Shown here piece by piece: positions 6,946 through 13,201 of a DNA stretch of 13,337 bases (the first letter of the stretch is position 1; every line of letters starts with the position of its first letter). Where the stretch lies: NCBI GenBank assembly GCA_027717595.1, contig JALLOF010000039.1:1-13337 (forward strand), written 5' to 3'. Source of the stretch: Nitrospinae bacterium AH_259_B05_G02_I21 (lineage in GTDB: Bacteria; JADFOP01). A program made the position numbers and the translations under genes. The notes beneath the pieces were generated by a model. It was not told where the DNA came from and ran no database searches. It worked only from the letters and a program-made list of their open reading frames with translations.

Positions 6946-6974
6946 TTGCAGCGGCCTTCCAATTGGAATAAAGT
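6946..6974 (+). promoter_or_regulatory. Candidate sigma70-type promoter for the doxD-like gene, with a palindrome in the spacer
   Basis: TTGCAG (6946-6951) and TAAAGT (6969-6974) are 17 bases apart. Each hexamer is a modest match to TTGACA/TATAAT. The last 12 bases of the spacer (6957-6968) form the perfect palindrome TTCCAATTGGAA, directly against the -10 box. A bound dimer there would block RNA polymerase, so an operator is plausible. Transcription would start near 6980, leaving a leader of ~128 bases before the first gene. Confidence 0.35.
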
Positions 6975-7073
6975 GAGCGTTCCCCCCGTTTGGCAAGTGA
7001 TCGTTTCATTGGTCGGTCCGTGGGTGCCTACGTCCTTCCACCCCGGCCAGGCTTGGCTCAGGCAGGGAGCAAG

Positions 7074-7087
7074 AGGTTTCGAAACCT
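7074..7087. promoter_or_regulatory. Perfect 14-bp palindrome just upstream of the doxD-like gene's ribosome site
   Basis: AGGTTTCGAAACCT is a perfect dyad without a spacer. It ends 8 bases before the strong Shine-Dalgarno AAGGAGGTG (7096-7104). A 14-bp exact palindrome in a short intergenic stretch is unlikely by chance and looks like a repressor operator. As RNA it would be a poor hairpin because it has no loop. Confidence 0.45.
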
Positions 7088-7108
7088 GTCCTACCAAGGA
7101 GGTGCTGA

Positions 7109-7624
7109 ATGGGTGCGTCCTCACGACTTGGTCCTCCCGCCTTCGGGCTGATCGCTCTGGCTCTCTTTCGCAGTGTGATCGGGCTGATGTGGATTGATAT
7201 GGCCCTCCAGAAGGCGCCGTGGAAGGGCGAGGAGTTTGGCTGGCTCTATGGGTGGATTTGGAAAGAGATCAACCACCCGACCTTCGGGTGGTACAAGGCG
7301 TTCTTGGAAAATTTCGTCCTGCCGAACTTCACCTTCTTCGGCTACATGACCTTCATGACCGAGATGTTTATTGGCCTCAGCCTGCTGACGGGCACGGTGG
7401 TGGTGCTCGGCGGCCTGGCGGGCTTCGGGATGCAGGTCAACATCGCCCTGGGAAGCTTCTCGGTGCCGGGTGAGTGGTACTGGATCTGGCCCTTGCAAAT
7501 TCTGCCCCACCTCGTGTTTCTCGCAGCCAAGGCCGGCCGCTTCTGGGGCGTGGACGGCCTGGTTAGGCCGAAGCTCGCCGAACGGCCGGGCCTCGTTGGG
7601 CTTACGGCCCGCTTATTGATGTAA
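7109..7624 (+). CDS. DoxX/DoxD-like integral membrane protein (171 aa)
   Basis: This is a four-helix membrane protein of the DoxX superfamily, closest in layout to DoxD, the membrane subunit of thiosulfate:quinone oxidoreductase. Helices lie at about 12-32, 75-94, 96-117 and 125-143. LMWIDMALQK (26-35) is the usual end of helix 1, and AGRFWGVDGL (142-151) matches the family's C-terminal AGR..G.D motif. An outer loop (36-70) rich in aromatic residues is longer than in small DoxX proteins. The ATG has a near-perfect Shine-Dalgarno AAGGAGGTG (7096-7104) six bases ahead, so strong translation is expected. The next gene starts 13 bp after the stop, so the two are probably co-transcribed. No DoxA partner is seen. 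The DoxX family also includes proteins with no known redox role, so thiosulfate oxidation is only one possibility. The leader holds a CRP-like site and palindromes, suggesting regulated expression. Confidence 0.85.
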   Translation: MGASSRLGPPAFGLIALALFRSVIGLMWIDMALQKAPWKGEEFGWLYGWIWKEINHPTFGWYKAFLENFVLPNFTFFGYMTFMTEMFIGLSLLTGTVVVLGGLAGFGMQVNIALGSFSVPGEWYWIWPLQILPHLVFLAAKAGRFWGVDGLVRPKLAERPGLVGLTARLLM

Positions 7625-7625
7625 A

Positions 7626-7631
7626 AAGGAG
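7626..7631 (+). promoter_or_regulatory. Ribosome binding site fixing a TTG start
   Basis: AAGGAG lies six bases before TTG 7638. There is no ATG or GTG at a suitable place before the signal peptide, so this site decides the start of the propeller gene. Its A-rich 5' edge overlaps the previous gene's TAA stop. Confidence 0.75.
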
Positions 7632-7637
7632 CCCGCC

Positions 7638-9227
7638 TTGAGCCTGAGACCCTCTATCCCATCTTGGGTCCTGATAAGCCTCACCGCAATTGGAATCGTC
7701 TTCGGGGGATGGAGCTTTGGAGAGTCCGCCGGTCTCGCCGATAGCCCTTGGCCCATGTACCGCCACGACCCCGGACACACGAGCTTCAACGCCACGAAGG
7801 GCCCCGCTACGAACCGCTTGAAGTGGGTCTTCTCCACCGGGAGGGCCGAGAAGGAAGGCGGCTTCGAAAATGACGTCACCATCGGGCCCGATGGCACCCT
7901 CTATATTGGTGCCAACAATGGTGTGCTCTACGGGCTCGACCCCGCCACCGGCGCCATCCGGTGGGTCCACCTGAGCGCTTTCGACACCTTTGCCATCTAT
8001 TCCACCGCCGCCGTGGACCGCCAGGGGCTCGTCTATTACGGAGCTAAGGATGGCCATCTCTATGCACTTCGCCCCTCGGCGGAGGGCATCGCCATGGAGG
8101 TGGTCTGGCGGTTCAATCTCGGTACGACCATCGAGACCTCGCCGGTCATCGGCCGTGACGGCACCGTCTATCTTGGCGCCGATGATTGGAAGCTCTACGC
8201 CATCGCTCCGCCCGCGGCCGGCTCGGCCACCGCCACGCTCAAGTGGACGTTCCAGACCGGGGGTACGCTGATCTCAAGCCCCGCCCTCGACGCCGACGGG
8301 ACCATCTACATCGGCTCCATGGACGGGCACCTCTACGCCCTCTCCGACCGGGGCGCCAGCCAGCCTCCAAACCTCAAGTGGAGCTTCTCGACGGGCAAGC
8401 GCGATGCGACGGGTGGGATCGAAACCTCCCCCGTCCTCGCTGGAGAGGCCGTCCTCATCGGAGGCAACGACGGGGTACTCTACGCCCTGGAGGGAACCAC
8501 GGGGAAGGTCCGGTGGCGGCTCAAGACCTGGTTCGACACTTACGGCATCTTCTCGAATCCCGCCGTAGGGCCAGACGGGACGTTGTATTTTGGCCCGAAG
8601 GATGGTCGCCTCCTGGCTGTCACCCCAGAGGGAAAGATTGCCTGGGAATACAAGATCGGGACCACAATCGAGACCTCCCCCGCCGTGGGCGCCGACGGCA
8701 TCGTCTATGTGGGGGCCGACGACGGCCGACTTTACGCCGTAAGGCCGCCCGCGGGATTGTGGGGAGCCAAGCCCCAGCTCCTGTGGGGTTTTCAAACGAA
8801 GGGGACCCTCATCGGCTCGCCCGTTCTCGACCGCGACGGCACCCTCTATCAGCCCTCAATGGACGGCAAGGTCTACGCCTTCAACGACACCGCCCAGGTG
8901 CCCAAGGGCCCCGGAGGGCTCACCGGCACTTGGTACGGCCATTTCGCCGAGCGCGGCAAGGGGAATAAGCCCATGACGGTAGTGGCAGTGGACCGCGCCG
9001 GTGCCATCGTGGCGGCCTGGCGTCTGGGCTCGGGGGCCACGGGGACCGCCTCGGGGCGCGTTGAAGTAGGACGGTTCACACTGCGAGGTGGTGTGGCCGG
9101 CAAGCGGTGTCCCGATGCGTTGCGCGTTGATGGATCGGTCGAGGGCGATAAAGTGTTGGGGCGTTACACCCTCGAGGGGTGCCCGGGGACGACGCCCGCT
9201 CAAGGGACCTTTGAGCTTCGCCGGTAG
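7638..9227 (+). CDS. Secreted PQQ-like eight-blade beta-propeller protein with extra C-terminal domain (529 aa)
   Basis: This is an exported beta-propeller of the PQQ-binding-like/BamB-like repeat type. Residues 1-34 form a signal peptide with a hydrophobic core at 10-25 and likely cleavage after GLA-34. WPMYRHDPGHTS (38-49) is the standard opening of such proteins. Eight blades follow (61-416), each with a DG.(L/V)Y.G...G.LYA(L/V) core. Blades 1-4 (61-237) and 5-8 (246-416) are clear copies of each other. The C-terminal ~100 residues (427-529) form a separate beta-rich region with two cysteines (C491, C515) that might form a disulfide. It starts GLTGTWYG and I do not recognise it. The protein probably acts in the periplasm or outside the cell as a binding scaffold. 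No heme motif or clear dehydrogenase residues are seen, so PQQ binding and enzyme activity are not shown. The TTG start is supported by AAGGAG. It is co-transcribed with the doxD-like gene. Confidence 0.9.
   Translation: MSLRPSIPSWVLISLTAIGIVFGGWSFGESAGLADSPWPMYRHDPGHTSFNATKGPATNRLKWVFSTGRAEKEGGFENDVTIGPDGTLYIGANNGVLYGLDPATGAIRWVHLSAFDTFAIYSTAAVDRQGLVYYGAKDGHLYALRPSAEGIAMEVVWRFNLGTTIETSPVIGRDGTVYLGADDWKLYAIAPPAAGSATATLKWTFQTGGTLISSPALDADGTIYIGSMDGHLYALSDRGASQPPNLKWSFSTGKRDATGGIETSPVLAGEAVLIGGNDGVLYALEGTTGKVRWRLKTWFDTYGIFSNPAVGPDGTLYFGPKDGRLLAVTPEGKIAWEYKIGTTIETSPAVGADGIVYVGADDGRLYAVRPPAGLWGAKPQLLWGFQTKGTLIGSPVLDRDGTLYQPSMDGKVYAFNDTAQVPKGPGGLTGTWYGHFAERGKGNKPMTVVAVDRAGAIVAAWRLGSGATGTASGRVEVGRFTLRGGVAGKRCPDALRVDGSVEGDKVLGRYTLEGCPGTTPAQGTFELRR
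7818..8885 (+). repeat. Internal tandem duplication of a four-blade propeller unit
   Basis: Residues 61-237 (7818-8348) and 246-416 (8373-8885) of the propeller share the same order of blade-specific features at offsets of ~179-185 residues. Matching pairs are LKW.FSTG, FDT(F/Y).I(Y/F)S followed by KDG, GTTIETSP..G.DG.VY.GADD..LYA with PPA, and GTLI.SP.LD.DGT.Y..SMDG. Neighbouring blades within one half are less alike than the equivalent blades of the two halves. This shows duplication of a block rather than of single blades. Confidence 0.8.
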
Positions 9228-9243
9228 GCAGCCGTTCCCTCTG

Positions 9244-9255
9244 GGAGGCGCCTCC
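9244..9255. repeat. 12-bp palindrome after the propeller gene
   Basis: GGAGGCGCCTCC is a perfect dyad 16 bases past the propeller's stop codon. It has no loop and no U run, so it is not a convincing terminator. It may mark a protein site or be chance in GC-rich DNA. Confidence 0.25.
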
Positions 9256-9295
9256 TCTGAACTTTGAATTCTGCGACCTCAAGAGGATTGGATAA

Positions 9296-9346
9296 ATGAA
9301 GGCTGTTGCTGTTCACCCGGGAGAGACGGGGAGCGCCAAGATTGCG
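9296..9346 (+). pseudogene. Probable 5' remnant of a glucose/alcohol dehydrogenase gene
   Basis: The ATG at 9296, with AGAGGA about nine bases ahead, opens a frame that begins [17 protein letters not shown]. This is the typical first strand of zinc-dependent glucose-1-dehydrogenase and related medium-chain dehydrogenases (MKA.AV.PG..GS). After ~17 codons the resemblance ends. The frame continues without recognisable sequence to a stop near 9390, because from about 9331 on the DNA codes for GH15 in another frame. So only the first ~17 codons of a ~350-codon gene are left. The match is short and judged by eye. It could be a chance likeness, but the presence of a ribosome site supports a real former gene start. 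Confidence 0.45.
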
Positions 9347-9768
9347 TCCAGCACTACGGCAGTGACCACTTGGATGCGAGCAACTTGATGATGCCTCTCG
9401 TCTTTTTTCTCTCTCCGACCGACCCTAGAATGCTCTCGACGCTTGATGCCACCCTGCGCGAGCTGGTCTCAGACAGCCTCGTCTACCGCTACAACGTGGA
9501 AGAGACCGCCGACGGCCTGAAGGGCGAGGAGGGGACATTCAGCATCTGCACATTTTGGCTCGTGGAGGCCCTGACCCGGGCCGGACGGGTCGAGGAGGCC
9601 CGGTTGATCTTCGAGAAGATGCTCAGCTACGCCAACCACCTAGGGCTGTATTCCGAACAGATAGGGCCGACCGGTGAGGCGCTGGGCAATTTTCCGCAGG
9701 CTTTCACCCATCTGGCGCTCATAAGCGCCGCCTACAATCTCGACCGAGCCCTGGGAGCGGGGGCGTGA
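9331..9768 (+). pseudogene. C-terminal fragment of a GH15 glucoamylase/trehalase-like hydrolase
   Basis: The frame ending at 9768 encodes the last ~145 residues of a glycoside hydrolase family 15 enzyme. Recognisable pieces are [12 protein letters not shown] (9346-9381), [34 protein letters not shown], the [13 protein letters not shown] segment and the closing [16 protein letters not shown]15 proteins of this type are ~600 residues, so about three quarters are missing, including much of the (alpha/alpha)6 barrel. The part kept contains the usual catalytic-base region (YSEQ), but a fold this short cannot be active. The frame is open back to 9268 without a good start; TTG 9370 is the first formal start codon. 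GH15-like sequence begins around 9331, where it meets the dehydrogenase remnant in a different frame. The two together look like a deletion scar. The stop lies one base before the next gene's GTG. Confidence 0.85.
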
Positions 9769-9769
9769 C

Positions 9770-11113
9770 GTGACCGCGCAGCCTCGCACGACCTCTCCAT
9801 CAGCCGCCGGTCACGTCCTTGCCCGGCCGTCTACCTCTCTTGCCCCTCGCATCCTGATTCTGGGAGGCGGGTTCGCTGGCGTTACCACCGCCCTGGAGCT
9901 AGCCAAGCGGTGCGCCGGAGTCCTACCGGTCCATATTACCCTCGTGTCCAACCAGAATTTTTTCCTCTTTACGCCCATGCTGGCTGAGGCCGCCGCCGGG
10001 GCTGTGGAGCCTCGCCATGTGCTCTATTCCATCAGGCCCCTGTGCGTTGCCTGGGGTGTCGAGTTCGGGGAGATGTCGGTGGAGGCCGTCGACCTTGAGC
10101 GGCGCCGGGTGACGGCTGGCCACCGCCGGTCCCAGGTTCGCCAGCGGGTGCACTACGACAAACTGGTGCTGGCCCTTGGAACGACACCGAACTTGGACCT
10201 TGTGCCTGGAGCTAAGAAGCACGCCCTAGCCTTTAAGGGGGCGGGTGACGCCGTTCGGATCCGCAACAAGGTGATCAACCTGTTCGAGGCAGCCGCGCTG
10301 ACCGACGATCCGTGGGTGCGCCAACGCCTCCTCACGTTCGTAGTCGTGGGGGCGGGCCACGCGGGCACTGAGCTAATCGCTGCCCTCGAGGAGCTGACCC
10401 GTGGGATTCTGCTGCGCCACTATCCCTCCATCCCTCCCAAGAGCGTCCGCCTCGTCCTGGTAGGTCGCACCGTCCTGCCCCAGACCGCCACGAACCTAGC
10501 CACGTATGCGCGAGAGCAGCTGCTCAGGCGTTGCATTGAGCTGGAGGCGAGCCGCGCGGCCGATGTCTCGGCCGAAGGACTGACCCTCCAGGACGGGCGA
10601 GTGATTCCAAGCCACTGTGTTATCTGGACCGCCGGCAACCGTGTAAGCCCCGTGGTGGCCGACCTTCCACTGCCCAAGGCCCGTGACGGCCGGCTTCGGG
10701 TCAACGAGTTCTTCGAAGTCGAGGAGGCGCTAGATGTCTACGCGCTTGGGGATAACGCCTCCCAGACCGACCCTCATACCGAGACCCCCTACGTCGCCAC
10801 GGCCCAGGTCGCCCTCCGCCAGGCCCGATCGTTGGCGGCTGTGCTGGAGGCGGAATTGATAGGCCGGGAGAAGCGACCGTTTCGATTCCACCTGCTGGGC
10901 GAGATGGTGCCCTTAAGCCGGCGGACCGCAGTTGCTGACATTCGGGGGTTCAAGATCGTTGGATTCCCCGCCTGGTTTATATGGAAGACGGTCTACTTGC
11001 TCAAACTGCCGACCATGGCAGCCCGCTTGAGAGTTTTCCTGGATTGGATGGTCGAGCTGTTCTTCGAGCGGGATGTATCGGAACTCACGGTGGAGGAGAG
11101 GAGGGAAGGCTAG
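9770..11113 (+). CDS. ndh: Type II NADH dehydrogenase-like FAD oxidoreductase (447 aa)
   Basis: This is a flavoprotein of the NDH-2 family, which passes electrons from NAD(P)H to quinone at the inner face of the membrane without pumping protons. The first Rossmann motif for FAD is GGGFAG (32-37). The second, for NADH, is GAGHAGTE (194-201), where many NDH-2 proteins have GGGPTGVE. ALGDNA (325-330) contacts FAD, and YVATAQVALRQA (341-352) is the usual motif after it. The C-terminus (about 399-432, aromatic and amphipathic) fits the membrane-binding helices of the family. Length is normal. The GTG start is one base after the GH15 remnant's stop, with only a weak G-rich ribosome site. Translation may therefore depend on coupling to the remnant's frame. 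The first 26 residues precede the conserved core and are not conserved in kind. The next gene begins 1 bp after its stop, so the two form an operon. It could also be an NDH-2-like enzyme with another acceptor. Confidence 0.9.
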   Translation: MTAQPRTTSPSAAGHVLARPSTSLAPRILILGGGFAGVTTALELAKRCAGVLPVHITLVSNQNFFLFTPMLAEAAAGAVEPRHVLYSIRPLCVAWGVEFGEMSVEAVDLERRRVTAGHRRSQVRQRVHYDKLVLALGTTPNLDLVPGAKKHALAFKGAGDAVRIRNKVINLFEAAALTDDPWVRQRLLTFVVVGAGHAGTELIAALEELTRGILLRHYPSIPPKSVRLVLVGRTVLPQTATNLATYAREQLLRRCIELEASRAADVSAEGLTLQDGRVIPSHCVIWTAGNRVSPVVADLPLPKARDGRLRVNEFFEVEEALDVYALGDNASQTDPHTETPYVATAQVALRQARSLAAVLEAELIGREKRPFRFHLLGEMVPLSRRTAVADIRGFKIVGFPAWFIWKTVYLLKLPTMAARLRVFLDWMVELFFERDVSELTVEERREG

Positions 11114-11114
11114 A

Positions 11115-12575
11115 ATGTCCCAAGAAAAGGCTGGGAGGCCCACGAAGGCCCGCTTGCCTCTCTGGCGTCGGCTGGGCTGGCGGATAGGTGCTGGTTTTCT
11201 GTTGCTGACCGCCCTAGGCATTCTACTGAGCGGCTACCTCCAGTACAGGGCCCAAGATAGGTGGCTCCGCCAATCCCTAGGTTCGCTTCTACTGAACATT
11301 GCCCGCACCGGCGCCCTACCGATCGACGGCGACCTACACCAGGAAGTCGTGGAGGCCGGGCGGACAGACACAACTCCCTACCAGACAATCCGGGCACAAC
11401 TGAAGCAGATCCAAGAGACCAATCGGCTCGGAGACCCAGTCTATACACTCCTGGATGTTGAGGGAGAGACGGCGCACTTTGCAGTCATAAGTGAAGGTGA
11501 AGTGGCCGTCCGCAAGCCCTATCAGCTGGCTTCTGCAATTCAGCCCATCCTCAGGCGGGTGCTGGCGGAGGGAACGGCTGCGTACACCGACATCTACCAG
11601 AACGAGCACGGCTCTTGGATCACAGCTTTCGCTCCCATTCGCAACGGCGCGGGTCAAACCGTGGCGGCCCTTGATGTGGACTTCCGGGCCGACGTCTATC
11701 TGAGAGAGCTCGGGGCAGTTCGGCGACGGCTCTACCTCCACTCGCTGGCCGCCGCTGTGTTGTCCCTGTTGGCTGGGGTTCTTTTTGCGCAGAAAATCAC
11801 CCGTCCAGTGGCACAGCTCTCAGCGTTGGCTAGGGCGGTGGTCGAGGGGGACCTTACCAGCCGGGTTAGTATAAATTCCCGGGACGAGATCGGCATGCTG
11901 GGCAACGTCTTCCACCTCATGGTCGATCGGCTCCAGGTCTCCCACCGAAGTATGGTGGACGTCTTGGTTCGCGCATTGGAGGCGCGGGGCGGTGAGCCCG
12001 GCTCGCTAAGGAGATTAGCAACGGCTGCTCTAGCCCTGGCAGATCGCTTGGAGATCACTCCGACACAACGAGAAGCCTTGGAGCTCGGCGCCCTGTTGCA
12101 TGACATCGGCGAGATCCGCACCCCCGAGGCGGTCCTGGAAAAGCCGGGCCCCCTGACACCTGAGGAGCGTCACATTGTCGAGCAGCACCCGGCACAGGGC
12201 ATGGACCTCTTGGAGACGGTGCCCCTGCTGACCCCGGCCCTCGACGTGGTCGGTGGACACCACGAACGGTTTGATGGGGGTGGCTACCCGCAAGGGCTAA
12301 GCGAGGACGACATCCCGTTAACTGCCCGCATCTTCGCCGTCGTCGATGCACTAGACGCTATGACCCACGATCGGCCCTACCGGCGCGCCCGCCCGGTGTC
12401 CGAGGCGCTGGAGGTCCTGCGACAGGAGGAGGGGAAGCAGTTCGACCCACGGATAATAGAGATCGCTATGTCGATCTCAGAGGTGCAGTGGGAGGAACTA
12501 CTTGGAAACCAGAGAGCTGCAGGATCACTGAAAGGCGGGAACCGTGATCGCCACCCTGCACCAAGGCCAGCATAA
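11115..12575 (+). CDS. Membrane sensor with HAMP and divergent HD-GYP domain (486 aa)
   Basis: This is a probable receptor that controls cyclic di-GMP. Transmembrane helices at about 23-41 and 207-226 flank a periplasmic sensor region (42-206) that resembles a Cache-type domain, with a strand pattern ending ITAFAPIRNGAGQTVAALDVD. A HAMP linker (227-275) leads to an HD-GYP domain (about 290-455). Visible metal/active-site residues are H329-D330, H358, H382-H383-E384, D387, GYP (390-392) and D411. HD-GYP proteins hydrolyse cyclic di-GMP. Two positions are unusual: the common HDIGK reads HDIGE (E333), and the GHS.RV histidine ahead of it is absent (GSLRRL, 296-301). The GYP loop is intact, so activity is plausible but altered. 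I chose ATG 11115 because GAGGGAAGG precedes it and the frame's earlier ATG (11073) lies inside the previous gene. Only one base separates it from the NADH dehydrogenase gene, so the sensor may respond to respiratory state (inference). Confidence 0.9.
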   Translation: MSQEKAGRPTKARLPLWRRLGWRIGAGFLLLTALGILLSGYLQYRAQDRWLRQSLGSLLLNIARTGALPIDGDLHQEVVEAGRTDTTPYQTIRAQLKQIQETNRLGDPVYTLLDVEGETAHFAVISEGEVAVRKPYQLASAIQPILRRVLAEGTAAYTDIYQNEHGSWITAFAPIRNGAGQTVAALDVDFRADVYLRELGAVRRRLYLHSLAAAVLSLLAGVLFAQKITRPVAQLSALARAVVEGDLTSRVSINSRDEIGMLGNVFHLMVDRLQVSHRSMVDVLVRALEARGGEPGSLRRLATAALALADRLEITPTQREALELGALLHDIGEIRTPEAVLEKPGPLTPEERHIVEQHPAQGMDLLETVPLLTPALDVVGGHHERFDGGGYPQGLSEDDIPLTARIFAVVDALDAMTHDRPYRRARPVSEALEVLRQEEGKQFDPRIIEIAMSISEVQWEELLGNQRAAGSLKGGNRDRHPAPRPA

Positions 12576-12617
12576 AGGATGGGAGTCCTGGCATCTCCGC
12601 CGCGGCCCGCTGGAATT

Positions 12618-12643
12618 ACTCCTCATTGGTTCAATGAGGAAGT
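12618..12643. repeat. Strong hairpin between the HD-GYP gene and the MOSC remnant
   Basis: CCTCATTG (12621-12628) and CAATGAGG (12632-12639) are perfect inverted repeats around a 3-base loop. Outer ACT/AGT pairs across one bulged A extend the stem to ~11 bp. It lies ~45 bases past the HD-GYP stop. No U run follows, so it is not a classic terminator. It may be a transcript-stabilising or processing element, or the trace of a rearrangement end. Confidence 0.5.
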
Positions 12644-12682
12644 GCAACACTTGGGGAAGCGGCCAGGAGGCTGGTACTCTGA

Positions 12683-13084
12683 GTGTTCGCGGTACACGTT
12701 GGTGACCAATTCCAGGTGGGCGACGCCCTAGTCGAAGTGACCCAGCCCCGTGTCCCGTGCTACAAGCTCGGCCTCAAAATGGACTTGCCGAAATTCCCCA
12801 AAATGTTTCTGGCCAGCGAAAGGGTAGGGTTTTACCTACGCGTCTTGGAAGAGGGCGAGGTCGACACGGGCGATGTATTTGAGCGGGTCATGGTTGATCC
12901 AGAGCGGATGACCGTGCGGGAAATCCACCATCTCCTCTACTTCGATAATCAAAACGTCGAAAAGGCCAAGAAGGCGCTTTGCATCGAGGCCCTCTCTCCT
13001 GGCTGGCGCGGCTCCTTTGAAGAAACTGTGGCGAGAGGCTTGGGGATCCCCGCCGAGAGCATCGAATGCAGCCGGGGACAATAA
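12683..13084 (+). pseudogene. N-terminally truncated MOSC-domain protein (133 aa)
   Basis: The frame encodes the C-terminal part of a MOSC-domain protein of the YiiM-like group, which bind molybdenum cofactor or its sulfur. VHVGDQFQVG (4-13), QPRVPCYKLG (21-30) with the conserved cysteine C26, FLASERVGFYLRV (42-54) and LEEGEVDTGD (55-64) are clear. A tail with the ALSPGWRGSF segment (103-112) follows. Full-length relatives are ~210-225 residues. Here the N-terminal ~80, including the HGG.D region that shapes the cofactor site, are absent. A stop codon (12680-12682) sits immediately before GTG 12683, and none of the three forward frames in 12576-12682 carries the missing part. AGGAGG at 12665-12670 is 12 bases ahead of the GTG, so a short protein may still be made. 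It is either a pseudogene or a shortened protein; loss of function as a cofactor-binding enzyme is likely. Confidence 0.8.
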
Positions 13085-13099
13085 CAAAATGTAGGTATC

Positions 13100-13131
13100 A
13101 AGGAGCCTCAGGTCAATAGCCAAGCTCTTTT
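13100..13131 (+). terminator. Weak candidate terminator after the MOSC frame
   Basis: AAGGAGC (13100-13106) can pair with GCTCTTT (13124-13130), including one G-U pair, across a 17-base loop. The right arm runs into a TTTT tract (13128-13131). It sits ~15 bases past the stop. The large loop and weak stem make this a low-confidence call. Confidence 0.25.
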
Positions 13132-13201
13132 CAACACAGCGCCAGGAGGCACCTTCTCGTCTTGTGCTACGAAATGCGTATTTATAACCAAGGAGGATAC
13201 A

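Noticed and set aside
8186-8968. 260-codon frame inside the propeller gene
   Set aside because: Same strand but another frame of the propeller. It is Arg/Pro-rich, and its repetition only mirrors the propeller repeats.
7638-9227. Quinoprotein alcohol/glucose dehydrogenase
   Set aside because: The propeller has eight PQQ-like blades but no heme CxxCH motif, no adjacent-cysteine pair, and a length and C-terminus unlike those enzymes.
12579-12731. 50-codon ATG frame between the HD-GYP and MOSC genes
   Set aside because: It overlaps the MOSC start, has no strong ribosome site and no recognisable sequence. It does not supply the missing MOSC N-terminus.
13162-13188. TTGTGC-N15-TATAAC as promoter of the XRE gene
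   Set aside because: The spacer is too short, and transcription would begin at or within the ribosome site (13190-13196), leaving no usable leader.
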